From contig JAITWK010000008.1 of assembly GCA_031285295.1 (NCBI GenBank), forward strand, positions 118,796 through 182,795: a stretch of DNA of 64,000 nucleotides. The letters run 5' to 3'. A program made the translations under genes and the position numbers. Below, piece after piece: positions 35,942 to 45,561 of the stretch. Below the pieces are notes generated by a model that was not told where the DNA came from, did no database searches, and was given only the letters and a program-made list of their open reading frames with translations. The DNA comes from Deltaproteobacteria bacterium (GTDB lineage: Bacteria > Desulfobacterota > Desulfovibrionia > Desulfovibrionales > Desulfovibrionaceae). The first letter of the stretch is position 1. Every line of letters begins with the position of its first letter.

Positions 35942-38773
35942 ATGAGCGATTACAAAACATCTCTAAACCTGCCGGAAACCTCTTTTCCCATGCGAGCCAA
36001 CCTTGTCCAGCGTGAGCCGGAAATTATCGCTTTTTGGGAAAAGGTGAAGGCCTACGAAGCCATGGTGGCCGCCAACGGTCACAATGGGCAGTACTGTCTG
36101 CATGACGGCCCGCCTTACGCTAACGGCCACATCCATTTGGGCCACGCGCTTAACAAGGTCATCAAGGACGCCATTACCAAAAGTCAGAACATGCTGGGCT
36201 ATGCCGCGCGCTATACCCCCGGCTGGGACTGCCACGGCCTGCCTATTGAGCACAAGGTCGAGCAGGATCTCACCGAGGAAAAGAAGGATCTGGACCCCCT
36301 GACCATCCGTCGAATTTGCCGCGAATACGCCAATGGCTGGATTGACATTCAGCGTGAAGAATTCAAGCGCCTGGGTGCTTTCGGCACCTGGGACCGCCCG
36401 TATATTTCCATGGACCCGCAATATGAGGCCGATACCGCGCACGCTTTGGCCGAGTTCGTCAAAAAAGGCCTGGTGCAGCGCAGCAAAAAGGCCATTCACT
36501 GGTGCGTAAACTGCCATACCGCCCTGGCCGAAGCCGAGGTGGAATATGAAGATCACGCCAGTCCGGCTCTGCATGTGCGCTTTCCCTTTACCGACCCGGA
36601 TTTGAAAAAGAAGCTGCCTCAGGCGGATCCGGCCCATGCTTATGCGGTAATCTGGACCACTACCCCCTGGACGCTGCCGGATAACGTGGCCATTACCGTG
36701 CATCCGGAAATTGATTATGTGCTGGCGGAAGTTGCCGGTCCCAATGGAACGGAGCAGTATATTGTAGCCAAAGAACTGCTCGAAGCTTGCGCCAAAAAGT
36801 TCGGTTGGGAAGAACCCAAAACGCTGGCGGAATTCAAAGGCAGCATACTGGAAGGCCTTAAGGCCCGGCACCCGTTCTATAGTCGCGATTCCGTGTTCGT
36901 GCTGGACAACTATGTTACCCTGGACGCCGGTACCGGCCTGGTACACACCGCGCCCGGTCATGGTCTGGAAGACTATGAAACCGGCATGCGCTACGGCCTG
37001 GAAGTTTTGTCTCCCATGGACGATGCCGGACGCTTCTATGACGAAGTCGAATTCTTCGGCGGACTTACCGTTTGGGAAGCCAACCCGAAAATTATCGCCA
37101 AGCTGGAAGAAGTGGGCCACCTGCTTTACAAGGCCAACATCAAACACTCTTACCCGCATTGCTGGCGCTGTAAAAAGCCGATCATCTTCCGGGCCACTAC
37201 CCAGTGGTTCATTATGATGGACGATGATTTCAAACTGCGCGAAAAGACCCTCAAGGCCATCCGCGAACAGGTGAAGTGGATTCCCGGCTGGGGTGAAGAG
37301 CGCATTTACAACATGATTGAAACCCGCCCCGACTGGTGCATCTCGCGCCAGCGCAACTGGGGCGTGCCAATTCTGGCCCTGCTTTGCGAAAACTGCGGCG
37401 AAGCCTGGCAGGATTCGGACTGGATGCATGAAATAAGCGACCGCTTTGCCACGCATCCGCGTGGTTGCGATTACTGGTTTGAAGCGTCGCTGGAAGATGT
37501 TGTTCCCGCCGGGCTGACTTGCCCGAAATGCGGCAAGGCGCACTGGAAAAAGGAATTTGACATTCTCGATGTCTGGTTCGATTCCGGCACCAGTTGGGCC
37601 GCTGTGCTGGACAAGCGCCCCGACTGCCTCTATCCGGCCTCCATGTATCTGGAAGGCTCGGATCAGCATCGCGGCTGGTTCCACTCTTCCATGCTGGCCT
37701 CCATGGGCTGCCGCGAAATTCCCCCTTACAAGGAAGTGCTCACCCACGGTTATGTGGTTGACGGCGAGGGCAAGAAAATGTCCAAGTCGGTGGGCAACGT
37801 GGTCAGCCCGGATGACATCGTGGATAAATACGGGGCGGAACTGCTGCGCCTGTGGATCTCCTCGGTGGATTACCGCGAGGATATCCGCTACTCGGCGGAG
37901 ATCATGAGCCGCCATGTCGATGCCTACCGCCGCATCCGCAATACCTGCCGCTTCATACTCGGCAACCTGTATGATTTCTCCAAAGAAAAGGCCGTGCCTT
38001 TCTATGAGTTGGAGCCGCTGGACCGCTACGCCCTGGATCTGGTGATTTCCGCGCACAAGCAGATTTGCGAGGCTTTCCGCAGCTATGAGTTCCACAAATT
38101 CTATCATACTCTGCACAACCTTTGCGTGACCGACCTTTCGGCCTTCTATCTTGATGTGCTGAAAGATCGCCTCTATTCCTCGGCCCCTGACAGCAAGGAG
38201 CGGCGCTCGGCCCAGACCGCTCTGCACATCATCCTCACGCTGATGATGCGCCATATGAGCCCGATTCTCAGCTTCACCGCAGAAGAAGTTTACCAAAACC
38301 TGCCTGCGGGGCTGAAACCTGCTCCCGATACCGTTTTTGCCATGAACGAACCGGATTTGTCCGCTTTTCGCTATAGCGACGAAGATCGCCAGAACTGGGG
38401 TATTCTCCTGCAAGTGCGCTCGGAAGTAACCAGGGTTATCGAGCCGTTGCGCAAAAGCGGCGCGGTGGGTCATTCGCTGGATACCGTTGTTACCCTCTAC
38501 GCGGACGAGAAAATCACCGCCGCGCTCAAAGCTTTGGGAACCGAACTGAACAGCCTGTTCATCGTTTCGCAGCTTGATCTCAAGCCGCTGGCCGAAGCTC
38601 CGGCCGGGGCCATGACAGCGGACGAGCTGGAAGGCCTCAAGCTTGAAGCGGCCAAGGCCAGAGGCGAAAAGTGCGCCCGTTGCTGGATCTACAGCGAGGA
38701 AATCGGCAAGGATGCCAAGCACCCGGATGTCTGCCCGCGCTGCGCGGCGGTACTGGAAGAGATTGAGTTTTAG
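35942..38773 (+). CDS. ileS: Isoleucyl-tRNA synthetase
   Basis: This class I synthetase charges tRNA-Ile and edits valine. The HIGH-type motif HIHLGHALN is near residue 62 and [10 protein letters not shown] near 611. The editing domain shows [10 protein letters not shown], and the WFDSGTSWA and [13 protein letters not shown] stretches are present. The C-terminal zinc finger (CARCWIYS ... CPRC) is at the very end. ATG 35942 begins the usual [20 protein letters not shown]. Length is 943 aa. In many genomes lspA follows ileS directly; here a TA pair and an aminotransferase lie between them. Confidence 0.97.
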   Translation: MSDYKTSLNLPETSFPMRANLVQREPEIIAFWEKVKAYEAMVAANGHNGQYCLHDGPPYANGHIHLGHALNKVIKDAITKSQNMLGYAARYTPGWDCHGLPIEHKVEQDLTEEKKDLDPLTIRRICREYANGWIDIQREEFKRLGAFGTWDRPYISMDPQYEADTAHALAEFVKKGLVQRSKKAIHWCVNCHTALAEAEVEYEDHASPALHVRFPFTDPDLKKKLPQADPAHAYAVIWTTTPWTLPDNVAITVHPEIDYVLAEVAGPNGTEQYIVAKELLEACAKKFGWEEPKTLAEFKGSILEGLKARHPFYSRDSVFVLDNYVTLDAGTGLVHTAPGHGLEDYETGMRYGLEVLSPMDDAGRFYDEVEFFGGLTVWEANPKIIAKLEEVGHLLYKANIKHSYPHCWRCKKPIIFRATTQWFIMMDDDFKLREKTLKAIREQVKWIPGWGEERIYNMIETRPDWCISRQRNWGVPILALLCENCGEAWQDSDWMHEISDRFATHPRGCDYWFEASLEDVVPAGLTCPKCGKAHWKKEFDILDVWFDSGTSWAAVLDKRPDCLYPASMYLEGSDQHRGWFHSSMLASMGCREIPPYKEVLTHGYVVDGEGKKMSKSVGNVVSPDDIVDKYGAELLRLWISSVDYREDIRYSAEIMSRHVDAYRRIRNTCRFILGNLYDFSKEKAVPFYELEPLDRYALDLVISAHKQICEAFRSYEFHKFYHTLHNLCVTDLSAFYLDVLKDRLYSSAPDSKERRSAQTALHIILTLMMRHMSPILSFTAEEVYQNLPAGLKPAPDTVFAMNEPDLSAFRYSDEDRQNWGILLQVRSEVTRVIEPLRKSGAVGHSLDTVVTLYADEKITAALKALGTELNSLFIVSQLDLKPLAEAPAGAMTADELEGLKLEAAKARGEKCARCWIYSEEIGKDAKHPDVCPRCAAVLEEIEF

Positions 38774-38805
38774 TGGTTTGAATTATACATAGTTACTGTT
38801 ATGAG

Positions 38806-38841
38806 AGCAGTCCCGGCAGCTTTATGCCGGGGCTGCTTTTT
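38806..38841 (+). terminator. Rho-independent terminator after ileS
   Basis: AGCAGTCCCGGC/GCCGGGGCTGCT stem followed by five T. Confidence 0.88.
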
Positions 38842-38924
38842 GCTTGATGTTGTAAATAAATCCGCTTTACGGATTCCGAAAAACAGATTATGTATATCTC
38901 ACAAGCTCAGGAACACGGCTGTTT

Positions 38925-39206
38925 ATGATTAAAACATTCAGGGACAAGGAAACGGAAGCGGTTTTCAAGGGTTATCAGCATCCCAGGTACTCCCCGGAAA
39001 TTTTAAAGGCCGCAAAAAAGAAATTGCAAATGCTGAACGCTGCTTGTGACTTGCGAGATTTGAAGTCTCCGCCGTCAAACTGCCTGGAAGCTTTGAAGCG
39101 AGACCGGGAAGGGCAGTGGAGCATCAGGATCAACAAACAATGGCGCGTATGCTTTATCTGGGAAGGCAACAATGCTTATGAAGTTGAAATAGTGGACTAC
39201 CACTAG
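38925..39206 (+). CDS. higB: HigB/GraT-type toxin (RelE superfamily)
   Basis: This 93-aa ribosome-dependent mRNA interferase-like protein opens MIKTFRDKETEAVFKGY. LKSPPSNCLEALKRDREGQW and SIRINKQWRVCFIW are typical of HigB/GraT, and VEIVDYH ends it. It precedes its antitoxin gene by 12 bp, the toxin-first order of hig modules. The pair sits between ileS and lspA and follows the ileS terminator, so it should have its own promoter; none is clear in the 80 bp upstream. Confidence 0.9.
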   Translation: MIKTFRDKETEAVFKGYQHPRYSPEILKAAKKKLQMLNAACDLRDLKSPPSNCLEALKRDREGQWSIRINKQWRVCFIWEGNNAYEVEIVDYH

Positions 39207-39218
39207 AGCGAGGGTGCA

Positions 39219-39533
39219 ATGGATATGAATCGTATAGAACTTATCACCCCAGGCGAAATCCTCCTGACGGAATTTATGGAGCCAAGTGGGATTTCACAAA
39301 CAAAGCTGGCCGGAGATCTGGATATACCCCAAAGCAGGATTGCGGATATAATCAAAGGGCGGCGCGGCATCACTGTTGATACCGCCATGCGCCTTTCCAT
39401 GTATTTTGATACTACAATCAACTTTTGGCTGAACTTGCAGAACGATTTTGATATCGAAAAGGCGGAACGCACCGGGGAATTTGAGGCCATCATGTCCCGT
39501 ATCCGCCATAATCCTGATGTTGCTCATGCGTAA
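39219..39533 (+). CDS. higA: HigA-type antitoxin (XRE helix-turn-helix)
   Basis: It has the VapI/HigA pattern: TPGEILLTEFMEPSGISQTK, then LAGDLDIPQSRIADIIKGRR as the helix-turn-helix, and ITVDTAMRLSMYFDTTINFW. It is likely to bind HigB and repress the hig promoter. At 104 aa it is full length. ATG 39219 is used; ATG 39225 is also possible. Confidence 0.92.
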   Translation: MDMNRIELITPGEILLTEFMEPSGISQTKLAGDLDIPQSRIADIIKGRRGITVDTAMRLSMYFDTTINFWLNLQNDFDIEKAERTGEFEAIMSRIRHNPDVAHA

Positions 39534-39550
39534 CCTGCAGAACCATTGAG

Positions 39551-39655
39551 ATGGTGGATAAGGGTGACGAGTTGCACCAGGCCAAGGATGCTGATGACCT
39601 ATTCAGGCAGTTGGGCATAAGATGCATAATCCTGTTTATTCGGCGCAGTTTTTGA
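39551..39655 (+). pseudogene. Possible 34-residue remnant ORF after higA
   Basis: A short frame from ATG 39551 (MVDKGDELHQAKDADDLFRQLGI, shown here in part as AKDADDLFRQLGI) ends at TGA. The xDDLFxxLGI pattern is like the tail of small antitoxins, but nothing else supports a gene. It may be debris of another TA module or chance. Confidence 0.2.
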
Positions 39656-39716
39656 CGACTCATAGCTAACGATGTATTTTTTTATCACCCCGAAATATTA
39701 CCTCTTGAGGATATTG

Positions 39717-40913
39717 ATGATAGCGCCTGATCCGAAAGTCAGTAAAATATATTACGCCAAGCCCTCGATCACCGAACTTGAAGTGCGTTACGCAGCGGAC
39801 GCCGCCGCCAACGGCTGGGGCGAACATGGTTCCGATTATATTAATCGTTTTGAAAAATCTCTGAGCGAGTACGTTGGCACGCGCCATGCCGTTGCAACTT
39901 CCAGCGCTACCGGCGCGTTGCATCTGGGCCTTGCTGCCCTCGGCATCGGGCCGGGCGATGAAGTGATTCTGGCCGATACCAACTGGATTGCCTCGGTCGC
40001 GCCAGTGGTGCATTTGGGCGCGACTCCGGTTTTTGTCGATATTCTTCCCGATACCTGGTGTCTGGACCCAGCCAGGGTGGAAGCGGCCATTACGTCAAGA
40101 ACCAAAGCCATTATCGCGGTGCATCTTTACGGCAACCTTTGCGATATGGACAAATTGGAAGCCATTGCCGCGAAGCACAAGCTTTTTTTGATTGAAGACG
40201 CTGCCGAGGCTGTGGGGGCGCGTTGGGGCAATCGCCATGCGGGCAGCCGGGGTGTTTTTGGATTTTTCTCTTTTCATAGCGCCAAAACGGTGACCACCGG
40301 CGAAGGCGGTGCGCTCGTCACCAGTGATGACGAGTTGTATGAAAAGGTGCTTACTCTGAACAATCATGGCCGGGTCAGGGGCGAGGCACGTCAGTTCTGG
40401 GGCAGCGTGATTGGCTACAAATACAAGATGAGCAATCTTCAGGCTGCTCTTGGCTGCGCTCAGATGGAGCGGGTGGAAGAACTGGTGGCGCGGCGGCGGG
40501 AGATTTTCTTTTTGTATAAGGAACTGCTGGCCGATTGTCCCGGTCTGAGCATGAACCCGGTGGCCAATCTGGAGCAGGCGGTGACGGCTGACGGAATAGC
40601 GGAATCTGGCAAATTGAGGGGATCTGCGAAGTTTGACGAGACAGGGCAAAGCTTCGGCTACTGGATGCCGACCGTGATTTTTTCCAAAGAATCCGGCATA
40701 AAAAAAGAAACAGTGCTGGCCAATTTTAAGAACGCCAACATTGAAGGACGTGCGTTTTTTTCTCCTCTCTCGTTGCAGGCGGGGTTTACACCGGCTCATA
40801 ATGAAATCAGCTATGACCTTTCCTTGCACGCAATCAATTTGCCCAGTTACCACGATTTGACGGCAGTGGATCAAAACCGCGTGGCGCAGTTGGTAAAAGA
40901 GCAATTGAGGTAG
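39717..40913 (+). CDS. DegT/DnrJ/EryC1 family PLP aminotransferase (perosamine-synthase-like)
   Basis: This sugar aminotransferase would act in surface-polysaccharide synthesis. Motifs: ATSSATGALHLGLAALGIGPGDEVI, FVDILPDTWCLDP, AVHLYGNLCDMD, and LIEDAAEAVGA. The PLP Lys lies in FSFHSAKTVTTGEGG (about residue 190). NNHGRVRGE and YKYKMSNLQAALG follow. ATG 39717 has TGAGG upstream. A 25-residue insert lies near 290-310. No other sugar pathway genes adjoin it. It looks like a late insertion with higBA between ileS and lspA (inference). Confidence 0.88.
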   Translation: MIAPDPKVSKIYYAKPSITELEVRYAADAAANGWGEHGSDYINRFEKSLSEYVGTRHAVATSSATGALHLGLAALGIGPGDEVILADTNWIASVAPVVHLGATPVFVDILPDTWCLDPARVEAAITSRTKAIIAVHLYGNLCDMDKLEAIAAKHKLFLIEDAAEAVGARWGNRHAGSRGVFGFFSFHSAKTVTTGEGGALVTSDDELYEKVLTLNNHGRVRGEARQFWGSVIGYKYKMSNLQAALGCAQMERVEELVARRREIFFLYKELLADCPGLSMNPVANLEQAVTADGIAESGKLRGSAKFDETGQSFGYWMPTVIFSKESGIKKETVLANFKNANIEGRAFFSPLSLQAGFTPAHNEISYDLSLHAINLPSYHDLTAVDQNRVAQLVKEQLR

Positions 40914-41004
40914 GGCGTAGCTGTATTGAGCGCAAAAGTTGAGTCGGCAATATTTTTTGCTTGTCAGCGCTGAAATTTTAGGTGTTTGAGTGAAGGGTGC
41001 TTTT

Positions 41005-41502
41005 ATGAAACGCTACGGTCTTATAGGCGTAATCGCGGCCCTGGTCGCGCTGGTTGATCAAGTAACCAAGCAGATGGCCTGTGAGGTGCTGCCCTTTGGG
41101 CAGTTCAGGCCGGTAATCGACGGCTTCTTCAACTTGGTGCATGTTCGCAACCGGGGCGCGGCCTTCGGCTTTTTAAACAACCACGATACCGACTGGCAAT
41201 TCTGGTTTTTTGCCGCAGCCACCGTGCTGGCCGTGGTGGTGCTGCTTTATCTGGCTAAAACCGCGCCTGCCAAAAGCCGATTGTTGTTTACGGCCATCGG
41301 CTTGGTTCTGGGCGGCGCTGTCGGTAACTTTATCGATCGCTGCCGCTTCCGTTATGTAATCGACTTTCTTGATTTTTATATCGGCAACTGGCATTGGCCC
41401 GCCTTCAATGTGGCCGATATAGGCATCACCTGCGGGGTGATCCTGCTGATGTATTTGATTTTGTTTGGGGGAAAGAAAGTGGAGCAACAGCCCACAGGCT
41501 AA
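41005..41502 (+). CDS. lspA: Lipoprotein signal peptidase II
   Basis: This inner-membrane aspartyl protease cleaves prolipoprotein signal peptides. The catalytic Asp regions are GNFIDRCRFRYVIDFLDF and FNVADIGIT, and VRNRGAAFGF is conserved. It has four membrane segments and 165 aa. ATG 41005 follows GAAGGG at 7 nt; GTG 40990 is less likely. Lipoproteins that need it are encoded nearby (CpoB-like, RND factors). Confidence 0.95.
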   Translation: MKRYGLIGVIAALVALVDQVTKQMACEVLPFGQFRPVIDGFFNLVHVRNRGAAFGFLNNHDTDWQFWFFAAATVLAVVVLLYLAKTAPAKSRLLFTAIGLVLGGAVGNFIDRCRFRYVIDFLDFYIGNWHWPAFNVADIGITCGVILLMYLILFGGKKVEQQPTG

Positions 41503-41609
41503 TTATGGCGCAAGATTATTTATTGTAAGAAGGCCCCCAAGCAAATATTGTTTGATGTTTGTGCCCGATCAAATTATTAGTTGAGGATACTTCTTCCAAG
41601 GATAATTCG

Positions 41610-41861
41610 TTGGTTCTGCAAAATCTTTCGCTGATTCTGCCCTCGGTGCCCATGTGGATCAAAGTGCCTGTGCTGCTGATCCCGCTGTTGCCCAATTTAT
41701 GGTGCATCTGGCAGGCTGCGCGTAAAACTTTTCCCTATTCCACGGAAAAAATGCTCTGGCTCGGCCTGGGCATGTTTTTTCCGGTTATCGGCGGGCTGAT
41801 CTTTCTGGCCGTGGGCCAGCGACGCGTAGTTAGAGAAATCAACACTTCAAAGCAAGAGTGA
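41610..41861 (+). CDS. Small membrane protein with PLDc_N domain
   Basis: About 83 aa with two membrane segments. VPVLLIPLLPNLWCIWQAAR and KMLWLGLGMFFPVIGGLIFL plus GQRR fit the phospholipase-D N-terminal (PLDc_N) domain, without any catalytic HKD part. The start is uncertain: TTG 41610 has AAGGA 7 nt upstream, while the frame opens at 41559. Function unknown. Confidence 0.65.
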   Translation: MVLQNLSLILPSVPMWIKVPVLLIPLLPNLWCIWQAARKTFPYSTEKMLWLGLGMFFPVIGGLIFLAVGQRRVVREINTSKQE

Positions 41862-41909
41862 AATGCTTTAAAATTTCTGTTCCACGGAATAAACCATCGC
41901 GGAGTGCAT

Positions 41910-42986
41910 ATGTTTTCCAGAAAATTTTTACTTGTTCCTCTGGCCGCCTCTTTCCTGCTTTCGGGTTGCATGACCTCGCAGCAGGATATCAGCGCCATTT
42001 ACAGCCGTATCAACAATAACGAAAAGCAGATTCGCGATATCAGCAGCCAGTTGAACCTCTCGTCTGACGGCGTGGTGCCTGGACAGGCTGAAATGTGGGC
42101 GCAGATGCAGTCCATGCGGCAGGATTTGAACCAGGTTCTGGGTCAGATGGCCGATTGGAACATGCAGAACGCCGAAGGCGAGAATTTTACGCAACTGCGC
42201 GCCCGCGTGGACCGCATTGAGGCGGCTGTGCGCAAGATGGGTTCGGTGCTGGCCATTGAATTGCCGGAACTTGAAGCCCCCGCCGGAAGCGATGTAACTG
42301 CCGGGACTATGGGCGCAGGCGGAACCGCCGGGTTCATCGGGACTAACGGAGCTGGCGGAGCGGTCTTTGCATCCGGAACAGGTGCTGGCGCTACCGAGGC
42401 TGCGGGAACCCCCGGAGTGGTTGCGATGGCTGGATCAGCTGCGGCTGCCGGTACGACTGAACCTGCCGGATCTGCAACCCCGGCGGAAGGCGGCGTGGCT
42501 GTCAGCGCGGGTAGCGCTATGTCCGGCGCGGCTTCCGGAGCGGGGGCAACGGTCAGTACAGGCGACGGCGCGGCCCCGGTGGCGGCCCAGCCCATGAACC
42601 AGGATAACGCCGAACTTGCCGCCGGTCTGTATAATTCCGGCACCAAGGCTTTCAGTGAGCGGCGCTACAAGGACGCGGTGAAGATTTTTCAGGATTTCGT
42701 AAAAACCTATCCCACCCACCGCCTGACCAGCAACGCGCATTTCTGGGAAGGCGAATCGCACTATCAGCTCAAGAACTATAGCAGCGCGATTCTGGCCTAT
42801 CAGCAGGTTATTGATAATTTTCCCGGCAGCGACAAGTTGCAGTCGGCCATGTTCAAGCAGGGCGTTTCCATGTATCAGCGCGGTCAGCGTGATGCCGGCA
42901 AAATCCGCCTGAACGAGCTTATCGGCAAATATCCAAAGAGCCAGGAAGCCGGACGGGCCAAGCAGTTCCTGGCCGAAAACTCCTAA
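41910..42986 (+). CDS. CpoB/YbgF-like lipoprotein with coiled coil and TPR repeats
   Basis: The lipobox LLSGC gives Cys20. Residues about 25-115 are coiled coil (YSRINNNEKQIRDISSQLN), about 125-230 a Gly/Ala/Thr-rich linker, and 240-358 YbgF-type TPRs (LYNSGTKAFSERRYKDAVKI, HFWEGESHYQLKNYSSAILA). E. coli CpoB coordinates Tol-Pal and cell-wall synthesis at division, but it has a cleaved signal peptide, not a lipobox. The linker is far longer than in typical CpoB. No tol or pal genes adjoin it. ATG 41910 has CGGAG upstream. Confidence 0.82.
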   Translation: MFSRKFLLVPLAASFLLSGCMTSQQDISAIYSRINNNEKQIRDISSQLNLSSDGVVPGQAEMWAQMQSMRQDLNQVLGQMADWNMQNAEGENFTQLRARVDRIEAAVRKMGSVLAIELPELEAPAGSDVTAGTMGAGGTAGFIGTNGAGGAVFASGTGAGATEAAGTPGVVAMAGSAAAAGTTEPAGSATPAEGGVAVSAGSAMSGAASGAGATVSTGDGAAPVAAQPMNQDNAELAAGLYNSGTKAFSERRYKDAVKIFQDFVKTYPTHRLTSNAHFWEGESHYQLKNYSSAILAYQQVIDNFPGSDKLQSAMFKQGVSMYQRGQRDAGKIRLNELIGKYPKSQEAGRAKQFLAENS

Positions 42987-43003
42987 AGCGGACGGATTGT
43001 TAT

Positions 43004-43630
43004 ATGACGCAGTACGGCAAGCCGGGCTATTTGTCCCAGACCAGGGAAGCGGGACGCGAGGCAGCCCCGAATTCCGGGGCGGATCATGAACTGGCCGATG
43101 GTTCCTCTGGTGCGGACAAACGCGCCTATTCCAGAGTGCCGGTATATTTTAGGGCTTCTTACCGCCGATTGAACTCTCCGGATGAACCGCAGATTTGCCC
43201 GCGCCAGCGGGGTATGGACGATGGGCGGCCATCCATTTTGTCCGGTCCGGGGCTTTCAGCGGAACTGGCGCGTTTTCTTGCCAATCTGGATGCCAAACTG
43301 GACAGTGTGCTCGGCCTGTTGCAAAAAGACAGCCTGAACGAATTTTTTCCCGAGCGCCTGATGGTTACGGAGCTTAGCGCCGCCGGGGTGCTGGTCCAAA
43401 GCGATGCCCTGAAAGCGGGCGATTTTATCGAGCTGGTCATGTCTCTGGGAGAATCCCCGCCCTGTATCGCTTCCGGCATCGGCCAGGTTATCCGGCAGGG
43501 GCCGGTAAGATTTGGCGTTCCAACCCTGGCCGTGTGCTTCCTGAACATGCGCGACAGCGACCGTGAACAGATTGTACGCTATGTTTTTAAGGAAGAGCGG
43601 GAAAGGATACGCGCCGAAAGATTGAAATAA
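43004..43630 (+). CDS. PilZ-domain protein
   Basis: A probable c-di-GMP effector. The first motif is RAYSRVPVYF with R40 and R44 (RxxxR), and the second is TELSAAGVLV near residue 125, a variant of D/NxSxxG with Glu in first place. Between them lies a helical region (ELARFLANLDAKLDSVLGLL) that separates the two motifs, unlike a minimal PilZ. The C terminus is charged. It follows the CpoB-like gene by 17 bp. Confidence 0.75.
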   Translation: MTQYGKPGYLSQTREAGREAAPNSGADHELADGSSGADKRAYSRVPVYFRASYRRLNSPDEPQICPRQRGMDDGRPSILSGPGLSAELARFLANLDAKLDSVLGLLQKDSLNEFFPERLMVTELSAAGVLVQSDALKAGDFIELVMSLGESPPCIASGIGQVIRQGPVRFGVPTLAVCFLNMRDSDREQIVRYVFKEERERIRAERLK

Positions 43631-43718
43631 AGGGAAGATCTTGACGCCTGGCAAGCAAAAGATTAGAGCAATTCACGCGCAATAGCGCTACGCAGAACGA
43701 GATTATACGGAGAACGAG

Positions 43719-45431
43719 ATGACTGAGGAAAACACTCTGGAACAGGAAAGCGCCAGCTTTGCCGATATGCTGGCCGCACATGAAGAAGAGCAATCCGCCG
43801 CCAGGCTGGAAGTCGGCCAGAAAGTTAAGGCCACGGTGGTCGCCATCACCAGTGACACGGTTTTTGTCAGCACCGGCAGCAAGGTTGACGGGCTGGTGGA
43901 AAAATCCGAACTGGAGCAGGATGGCGTAAGCACTTGCGCGGTCGGCGATGTGCTGGATCTTTACGTTGTGCATGTTTCACCGCAGGAAGTCCGTCTTTCC
44001 AAGGTTGTGCGCGGCGCAGGCAGCCTGAATATTCTGGAGGATGCCTACAAGGGCCGTCTGCCTGTTGAAGGCAAAGTTACGGCGCAGGTCAAGGGCGGTT
44101 TCTCGGTTGAGATCATGCGCCGCCGCGCCTTCTGCCCCTTGAGCCAGTTCGATGTGCGTCCGGTGGACAATCCCGAGGCCTATCTCGGCAAAACTTTGAA
44201 TTTTGTGATCACCAAGCTGGAACAGAGCGGCCGCAATATCGTTCTTTCCCGTCGCAGCCTTCTGGAAGCCGAACAGGCCGAGGGACGCGAGGCTTTTCTG
44301 GCCAAAGTGCAGGTTGGCGATGTGCTGGAGGGTGCGGTGCAGCGCCTTACTCCCTTTGGCGCTTTTGTGGAACTGGCTCCCGGCGTGGACGGCATGGTGC
44401 ATGTTTCCGAACTTTCCTGGTCGCGCGTGACTCAGCCGGACGAAGTGCTGGCCGTGGGCGACAAGGTGCGCGTTAAGCTGCTTGGCATTGATCAGGCTGA
44501 CAAGGCCGACAAGGCTGAAGCCGATAACAGCGACAATGCTGATAAAGCCGACAAGCCCGAAAAGGGCGCCAGGGGCCACAAAGGCAACCGTGGTGCGCGT
44601 ATTTCCCTTTCCATCCGGCAGATTACCGAAGATCCCTGGCAGAGTGTGGCCGAAAGGCTGCACGCCGGTGATACGCTTACCGGCAAGGTGCTGCGCCTTA
44701 CTTCATTTGGCGCTTTCATTGAAGTGCTGCCCGGTATCGAAGGTTTGGCCCATCTTTCCGAACTCTCCTGGGAAAAGCGCGTGAACAAGGCTGATGAGGT
44801 TCTGACCGTTGGCGAAGAAGTCAGCGTCAAGGTTAAGGAAGTCGATTCCGAAAAGCGCCGCGTTTCCTTAAGCGTGCGTGACGTGGCTGGCGATCCCTGG
44901 TCGCGCGTGCCTGAAGATTTTCCGCTGGAAAGCGAACACACCGGGCGCCTGGAAAAACGCGCCGCTTTCGGGTTGTTCATCAATCTGGCTCCCGGCATCA
45001 CCGGCCTCATGCCCAATTCGCTGATCAATTCCGTGCGTGGGCGCAGCAAGTTTGCCAAACTCGCCCCCGGCGAAGAAGTAACCGTGCGCATCAATGAGAT
45101 GGATCTGGCCAATCGCAAGCTTACTCTCGGAGCAGTGGGCGAAGATGCCGAAGTAGTTGCCCCGCAGCGTGAAGCCCGTAGCGGCCAGACTGAAGGCGGG
45201 CAGGGCGACAGAGCTGACCGTAGCGCCAGGCCGGATCGCGGCGATCGTGCCGGAGCTGGCAAAGGCGACAGAGGCCGTCCGCGCCGTGATGGCCGCCCGG
45301 GCCGTGATGAAGACAGCGATTGGAAAAAGCATGCTCAAAGTTCGTCCGCCGGAGCGGGCGGGGCTGGCGGCTTCTCCATTCTCGGCTCTGCCCTGGCCGA
45401 AGCCATGCAGAAAAAGAAAGAAAGCAAATAA
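43719..45431 (+). CDS. S1 RNA-binding domain protein (ribosomal protein S1-like)
   Basis: It has five S1-type OB folds (about 33-100, 113-183, 205-300, 324-394, 408-480). Signatures are GDVLEGAVQRLTPFGAFVEL with VDGMVHVSELSW, and GKVLRLTSFGAFIEVLPGIEG. Domain three is split by a Lys/Asp/Ala-rich insert near 260-288 (DQADKADKAEADNSDNADKA). The tail is Arg/Gly/Asp-rich (about 500-535), like RNA-chaperone tails. It could be the genome's S1 or a second S1-like protein; canonical S1 usually has six domains. A strong terminator follows. Confidence 0.87.
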   Translation: MTEENTLEQESASFADMLAAHEEEQSAARLEVGQKVKATVVAITSDTVFVSTGSKVDGLVEKSELEQDGVSTCAVGDVLDLYVVHVSPQEVRLSKVVRGAGSLNILEDAYKGRLPVEGKVTAQVKGGFSVEIMRRRAFCPLSQFDVRPVDNPEAYLGKTLNFVITKLEQSGRNIVLSRRSLLEAEQAEGREAFLAKVQVGDVLEGAVQRLTPFGAFVELAPGVDGMVHVSELSWSRVTQPDEVLAVGDKVRVKLLGIDQADKADKAEADNSDNADKADKPEKGARGHKGNRGARISLSIRQITEDPWQSVAERLHAGDTLTGKVLRLTSFGAFIEVLPGIEGLAHLSELSWEKRVNKADEVLTVGEEVSVKVKEVDSEKRRVSLSVRDVAGDPWSRVPEDFPLESEHTGRLEKRAAFGLFINLAPGITGLMPNSLINSVRGRSKFAKLAPGEEVTVRINEMDLANRKLTLGAVGEDAEVVAPQREARSGQTEGGQGDRADRSARPDRGDRAGAGKGDRGRPRRDGRPGRDEDSDWKKHAQSSSAGAGGAGGFSILGSALAEAMQKKKESK

Positions 45432-45454
45432 CTATCTTGTTAATATAAAAGCAG

Positions 45455-45482
45455 AAAACCCGGACGAAATCCGGGTTTTCGC
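45455..45482 (+). terminator. Rho-independent terminator after the S1-domain gene
   Basis: AAAACCCGGA/TCCGGGTTTT perfect 10-bp stem with a 5-nt loop. Confidence 0.9.
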
Positions 45483-45561
45483 GTTATTGTGAACTTGTCA
45501 TTATCATGTTGTGAACTTATATTATTTCGTTCGACCAGTTTTTTAGTAAAAGGAAACAACC

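Noticed and set aside
35963..38722. A 919-codon open frame on the minus strand opposite ileS
   Set aside because: It mirrors the ileS codons in a GC-rich gene, shows no domain motifs, and ileS is unmistakable.
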